The notes below the pieces were generated by a model. That model was not told the DNA's origin. It saw only the letters and a program-made list of their open reading frames with translations, and did not search any database. The position numbers were made by a program, and so were the translations under genes. From Apiotrichum sp. Y4204 (Eukaryota; Basidiomycota; Tremellomycetes; Trichosporonales; Trichosporonaceae): a stretch of 64,000 nt of DNA. Positions within the stretch are counted from its first letter, which is position 1. The number at the start of each line of letters is the position of its first letter. Below are positions 59,901 through 64,000 of the stretch, in pieces. Location: assembly GCA_025531455.1 (NCBI GenBank), contig JAMYHL010000002.1:1116001-1180000 (forward strand). Reading direction: 5' to 3'.

Positions 59901-60352
59901 CTCAGACAAGAATCGAAAAGAGGACGGCGAGGACGTGGGGGCGTTGACGTGGACGAAGACGTGGAGACGTGTGGGGCATTACGGCACACTGCTGCAGAGC
60001 TGCAGCGACGCGCCCCGGACATGGCAGTAGTGTGTCCCAAGTGGGTGCCCGGCTTGGACCCGGCTTTGGCTTGGAGCACAAGGACGCACGGACGCAACGT
60101 CACACTGGACGCTAAATTAGGCCATCGTAAATGTGTGCCAGTGGCAGCAAGAGTGTATGTGAGTTGTGGCGATGGGGGGACGGGGGACAAGACCAAATGC
60201 AGCGAATGATGCACGAGATAAGAGAGAAAGGAAGAGGAAGCGGTGGGGGCCAAAGACAAAAGAAGAGTCGTAAATACTGGAGTTGATGAACACTGCGAGG
60301 ACATGCCGGAGGGAAACCGAGTCGATCGCGCCATTATACCGTGTTTACTGCC
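56977..60352. other. Gene-poor stretch, 3.4 kb
   Basis: Lies upstream of the SUR7/PalI-like gene and downstream of ARF1. Its minus strand is CT-rich at about 57000-57480, likely the leader of the SUR7-like gene. An ATCACTAG repeat sits at 58056-58094. A very GC-rich part at 58700-58930 is open in several frames at once, so those frames are not evidence of a gene. No tRNA-like fold was recognised. Confidence 0.45.
58056..58094. repeat. Short ATCACTAG tandem-like repeat
   Basis: CACTAG occurs four times within 39 bases (CACTAGTATAGATCACTAG, then ATCACTAG and AACACTAG). Non-coding surroundings. Confidence 0.8.
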
Positions 60353-61267
60353 TTACACCTTGGTGCCCTTGACGTTTTGCGACAGCCACTGCAGTCCCTC
60401 AAACAGACCCTCGCCGGTGGTTGCGCAGCTGGATGGTGTGAGTAGGGCGATCGCACGATGCGCGTGGCGTTTACTTACCTCGGGTGGACATACCACGAGC
60501 GATCCCGCATCTTGTGCAAGCCGAGCTTCTCGGTCACCTCTGCGGGGGACATGGCTATAAAGTCAGCATCCACCGAGTGCTGCCGGACGTCGAGCAGGCC
60601 GCCCGCCCATCCCTCCTTCACTCACCAGCCTGGATGTCCTGCTTGTTGGCAAACACCATGAGGAGGCAGTCCTTCATCTCCCTGTCGGCCAAAATGCGCT
60701 CCAGCTCCAGTCGCGCCTCGTCAATGCGGTCGCGGTCCGCAGAGTCAATGACGAAGATGAGGCCCTGGGCGTGAGTTGAAGGCGAGTTAAGGTAACTCAC
60801 CTGAGTGCCAGTGTAGTAGTGTCGCCAGAGCGGACGGATCTTGTCCTGTCCTCCGACGTCCCAGACGTTAAACTTTACATTCTTGTACGTGACGGTCTCG
60901 ACGTTGAAGCCGACGGTGGGGATGGTGGTGACAGACTGGTTCAGCTTGAGCTTGTAGAGGATGGCTAGGCGTCAGCGGCGCATGTCTCGAAGTGAAGCCG
61001 GTGTCGTGCGGGAGGCGGATGCGTCCTGCAATCTTCCCCGCACATCCCGATACCCACTTGTCTTTCCGGCAGCATCCAGTCCGAGCATAAGGATGCGCAT
61101 CTCCTTGTTCCCGAACAGCTTGCCTGAGGCTGTTAGCAAGCAGAAGGAATGGCGTCAGTATGTGATACCCAATGGTCTTGGTTGCCGTCGCGTCGGGTTC
61201 CATCCAGACCTGCTGTACGGTCATGTGCACGACACTTACCCAGCGCTTTGCTCAATGATCCGCCCAT
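60353..61267 (-). CDS. ARF1: ADP-ribosylation factor Arf1
   Basis: Role: small GTPase that recruits COPI and other coats at the Golgi. Seen: start at 61267 gives [20 protein letters not shown], with Gly2 for N-myristoylation and the amphipathic helix. The P-loop is [17 protein letters not shown], switch 1 [20 protein letters not shown], switch 2 [40 protein letters not shown] follows, with the base-binding NKQD in [13 protein letters not shown] and the CAT motif in [18 protein letters not shown]. The end is NVKGTKV at 60353. About 181 residues, five or six exons. Confidence 0.97.
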
Positions 61268-63250
61268 GATTAGAGTCTAGGAAAGGGTTCGTAAGGATGT
61301 CGTGAGGGGGATGGTAAAGTGCAGCGGCGTGGTTGGTTGCCGCTTGGATGGAGAGTCAAGTCGAGTCACGCGCGTGTGCAAGTCGTGTCGTGTCGCGAGC
61401 GTATAGCGTGTGTGGATGTGTATGCGTGAAGTTTCTGTGTCCGTGTGTTGTGTGTATATGTGGTGTTGATGCCCTGTTGGATGAAGAATAAACGGGAACA
61501 CGAGACGAGACGCGGGAGAGATGGAGAGAGGTACAGAAGATGATGGATGGGTGTGGCCCGACGCGCAGAGGGGGACGGAGGAATGGCGTTGGCTGGTTGT
61601 GGCCTTTGGTGGGTGTCGGGACGAAATTCAAGGGGGGGAAGGCTTAAGGCAGCTGGACGGCGGCAGAGGCGTTGGCGGGCGCGGCTTGCGGAGAGAGGGG
61701 CGGCGCGCGCGGGCGACAAGACCGAGAAAGGAAAGGCGAACGACGACGAAAAAAACGGGCCGCGAGCCGGAGGGGGAAAAGACCGAGAGACGAAAAGGAT
61801 GGAAACGAGCGTGGAGCTGGTTGGGAGAGACGTGGTGGTGGCGAGGAGAGGCGAGTAGGTGGTGGGGGTTGGTTGAGAGAGGCGGGGAGAAAAGGACGAA
61901 GAGGATGAAGGAAAATGGAGGTGGTTGGATGGCAGTCGCGGTGGGTGGTAGTGTGTGGTGGTGTTGGATGGATGGGAGCGACAAGAGAAAGGGAAGAGAC
62001 AAGAGGGAGGCCACCTACTACCACCTATCGCGTTGTCCAGGATTCCTGGCACGCTGGCAGGGCTTGGGCTGTGGGTGGGGGGGTGGCTGATTACAAGTGA
62101 GAAGGCATCGATTAGGATCACGAGTGGTGAAGAGTAAACGATTCCGAGAACAATGCTAATACGAGACACAAATGCCTAATGGGGAAAGGGCGTGGAGGGC
62201 TCGTCTGATTGAACAATGGCACCGAGTGTCACTCGCGATCGGAGTACGGCACGAGAGCAGAGGGGGACACAGGGCGGCCCAGGGTTAGGCGGCAGGACAA
62301 GGGGGCCCAGCCAGGGGAAGAGAAAGAACAATCCAGGCAGCAGCAGCCAGCCAGAAAGCGTACAGCCCGGCTAGTAAGGGGCTAGGAAGGGAAGGGACTC
62401 GACACTCTGTCCTGAGCTATAATGATCCTCCATCCACGCGTAGGCGCCCCGTGCGCCCCCGTGCGCGCCCCGCCACGCTGCTGCAAGCTTCAGCCGCGAC
62501 TCCCACTCCCCGCATCTGACACCCCCATACAATGCGCCACGCACACGTCTCGACGTGACAGGCTGTACAGTACCAGAGAGCCAGCTGGATGCTCGATCCG
62601 GAGAGGACAGAGTTACATATCACGCCCAGCACCATGCATCTCCGTCTTGAGCTGCGGCGTTGCATGTGCTACGGACACCGCCCCCCGCGCCCCAGCGCAT
62701 CTGCATATAAAGGTCGGATCAAACTTTCGATCTTTTGATGCTGGATTGGGAAATATCCAGCATCCTTATTAGGGAGTCCCGCTAGTCTGGCGCCAGAGAT
62801 CCCGGGCGGTTGAGCGCCGAGCGCAGAAATCGCTTCACGTGAAAATCGCATGTTTCATGATTTTGATGTAACAGGCCCTGTCCTCGAGCCAATCTGACTT
62901 GGTGCTTACAGCCTTGCAGCCTTCATGACCAGAAGCGAAGCGATCAACAGAGATCAACGAGATCAGCGACCGAATGACAAGATCTGCCGGACTAGCCGAG
63001 CGCGGGAGGCAATCCGGCGATCACCAAACGGGCTGTATGGGTATATGGGGGTCCTTTGGGATCTGTGAATCGGCATTTAGCGCATCACGATCAACAGGCT
63101 ACTCTGGGCCTTGGGGCCTCTCGTTGAAGATCACCCAGTGATGAGCTGCAGGATCATCGGCCCAAAGTCTAGCAAGCCCATATGCAAGCGAGTCAGTGTC
63201 TCAGTGATGTCGTACTCCTCCCTGTCCATATCCCATACAATACATGTAGT
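61268..63250. other. Intergenic, 2 kb, upstream of ARF1
   Basis: The minus strand is strongly CT-rich over about 61500-62030, giving long false open frames of Ser/Pro/Leu composition. It looks like the promoter and leader of a highly expressed gene. GATC cores cluster at about 62935-63000. No gene is supported. Confidence 0.5.
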
Positions 63251-64000
63251 CTAGAACACCTTGAGCCCGCCTAGCTCCGACGCACCAAGAGCGCTCTCCT
63301 CACCCGCAGCCGACACCGCGCCGCTCTTGCCCACGCCGCCAAAGAGGGACGCAAAAAGCTCGTCGACCTGCTCCTCGTGCCATGCGTACTCGAGCGGAAT
63401 GGGAACGACAAAGTTGACCGCCTTGTCGTGCACCGTGTACCTGTGGATCAGCGGATCGAAATGGCGTTGGACATCCGCGTCACACCTCGCACTTACCGCA
63501 GTTTCCGGCCCTTGGAGCCGCCACGCTCGGCCTCGCGCTTCTTCTTCTTCTCGCGCCTTAGGTGCGACAGGTCAACATTCCCGCTGCCCTGCCGGCTCTC
63601 GATGACCTCACGGAGAAGCGCACGGTAGCCCTGCTCCTCGGACTCGAGGAGAGGCTTGAGGTTATCCCGGCGCTGGGCGAGCGCGGCGTCGATCGCGTCC
63701 ACGACGCCAGTCGCGCCACGTGCAGACTGCAGGAACTTGGAGCCGCCGGCCTGCTTCGAGCCGAGCTGCATGGTCGCAGCCTGGATCTTGGTTGACCATT
63801 TCGAGAGGATTGGGACGAGATGCGGATGTGCGCTGCGGTCAGATATGACTTTGGGTTGACTTACGCGTCCGCTAGAGCGAGAGAGTCCGCGGCCGCCTTC
63901 TTCCAGTACCACGCCTCCTCGGCGTCCGCGTCGTCGTTGCGCTTCCGCTTCTTCGTTTCTGTTCCGGGAAGGACGATGCTCTCACGGAGAGTAAATAGGC
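63251..64000 (-). CDS. BFR2: AATF/Bfr2 (TRAUB-domain) ribosome-biogenesis factor, 5' end outside the window
   Basis: Role: nucleolar SSU-processome factor needed for 40S subunit maturation. Its animal form is AATF/Che-1. Seen: the upstream part at the window edge reads [31 protein letters not shown]. After an intron come [60 protein letters not shown] and KGRKLR. After another intron comes [35 protein letters not shown], ending GGLKVF at 63251. The SKGRKLRYTVHxKxVNF block is the TRAUB signature. The acidic N-terminal AATF half must lie past base 64000. Confidence 0.88.

Noticed and set aside
61366..62169. 267-codon minus-strand frame upstream of ARF1
   Set aside because: Ser/Pro/Leu/Phe-rich translation of a CT-rich promoter and leader tract, without domain features.

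Overview
This window reads as nuclear DNA of a basidiomycete yeast, most likely Tremellomycetes and tentatively Trichosporonales. The protein families are fungal, the DNA is GC-rich by eye, and most genes are cut by several GT-AG introns with CTNAC-type branch sites. Many introns are only about 30-40 nt. I saw no mobile element, rRNA, CRISPR array or convincing tRNA. GC content was not computed.

Layout (27 gene models). 1-6.8 kb: a partial CWF19L1/Drn1-type splicing and debranching factor (-), an RNPS1-like RRM/RS protein (-), an unrecognised coiled-coil gene with a premature stop inside a 75-bp repeat (-), and a 64-aa small protein (+). 7-16 kb: Rim13/PalB calpain (-), mitochondrial porin/VDAC (-), ALKBH7-like dioxygenase (-). 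16-28 kb: riboflavin kinase (+), a LYR-motif protein with an AT-hook-like tail (-), cytoplasmic dynein intermediate chain (+), Atg27 (-), mitotic cohesin kleisin Rad21 (-), TFIIH cyclin Ccl1 (+). 28-41 kb: meiotic kleisin Rec8 (-), a five-finger CCCH protein of ZC3H3 type (+), DAHP synthase (-), Vps55 (+), an unrecognised STDQ-repeat/acidic-tail protein (-), PRA1-family protein (+). 41-56 kb: a two-TM repeat-rich membrane protein ending in an NPF motif (-), an MpaB-like DUF2236 oxygenase (-), an EDC4-type decapping scaffold (+), a short three-exon gene (+), and a SUR7/PalI-family membrane protein (-). 60-64 kb: Arf1 (-) and a partial AATF/Bfr2 ribosome-biogenesis factor (-).

The genes are housekeeping genes in ordinary eukaryotic order, not an operon or biosynthetic cluster. 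Themes recur: RNA processing and decay (CWF19L1, RNPS1, ZC3H3, EDC4), membrane traffic (Arf1, Vps55, PRA1, Atg27, dynein), pH sensing (Rim13, possibly the PalI-like protein), and cohesin (Rad21 and Rec8 about 2.2 kb apart with CCL1 between them).

No clear new biological system is visible. The most unusual signals are the very short introns whose branch site is nearly fused to the acceptor, the single-base nonsense codon in a tandem-repeat gene, a 47-bp perfectly alternating purine-pyrimidine tract in a promoter, and phased GATC-core repeats in several non-coding stretches.
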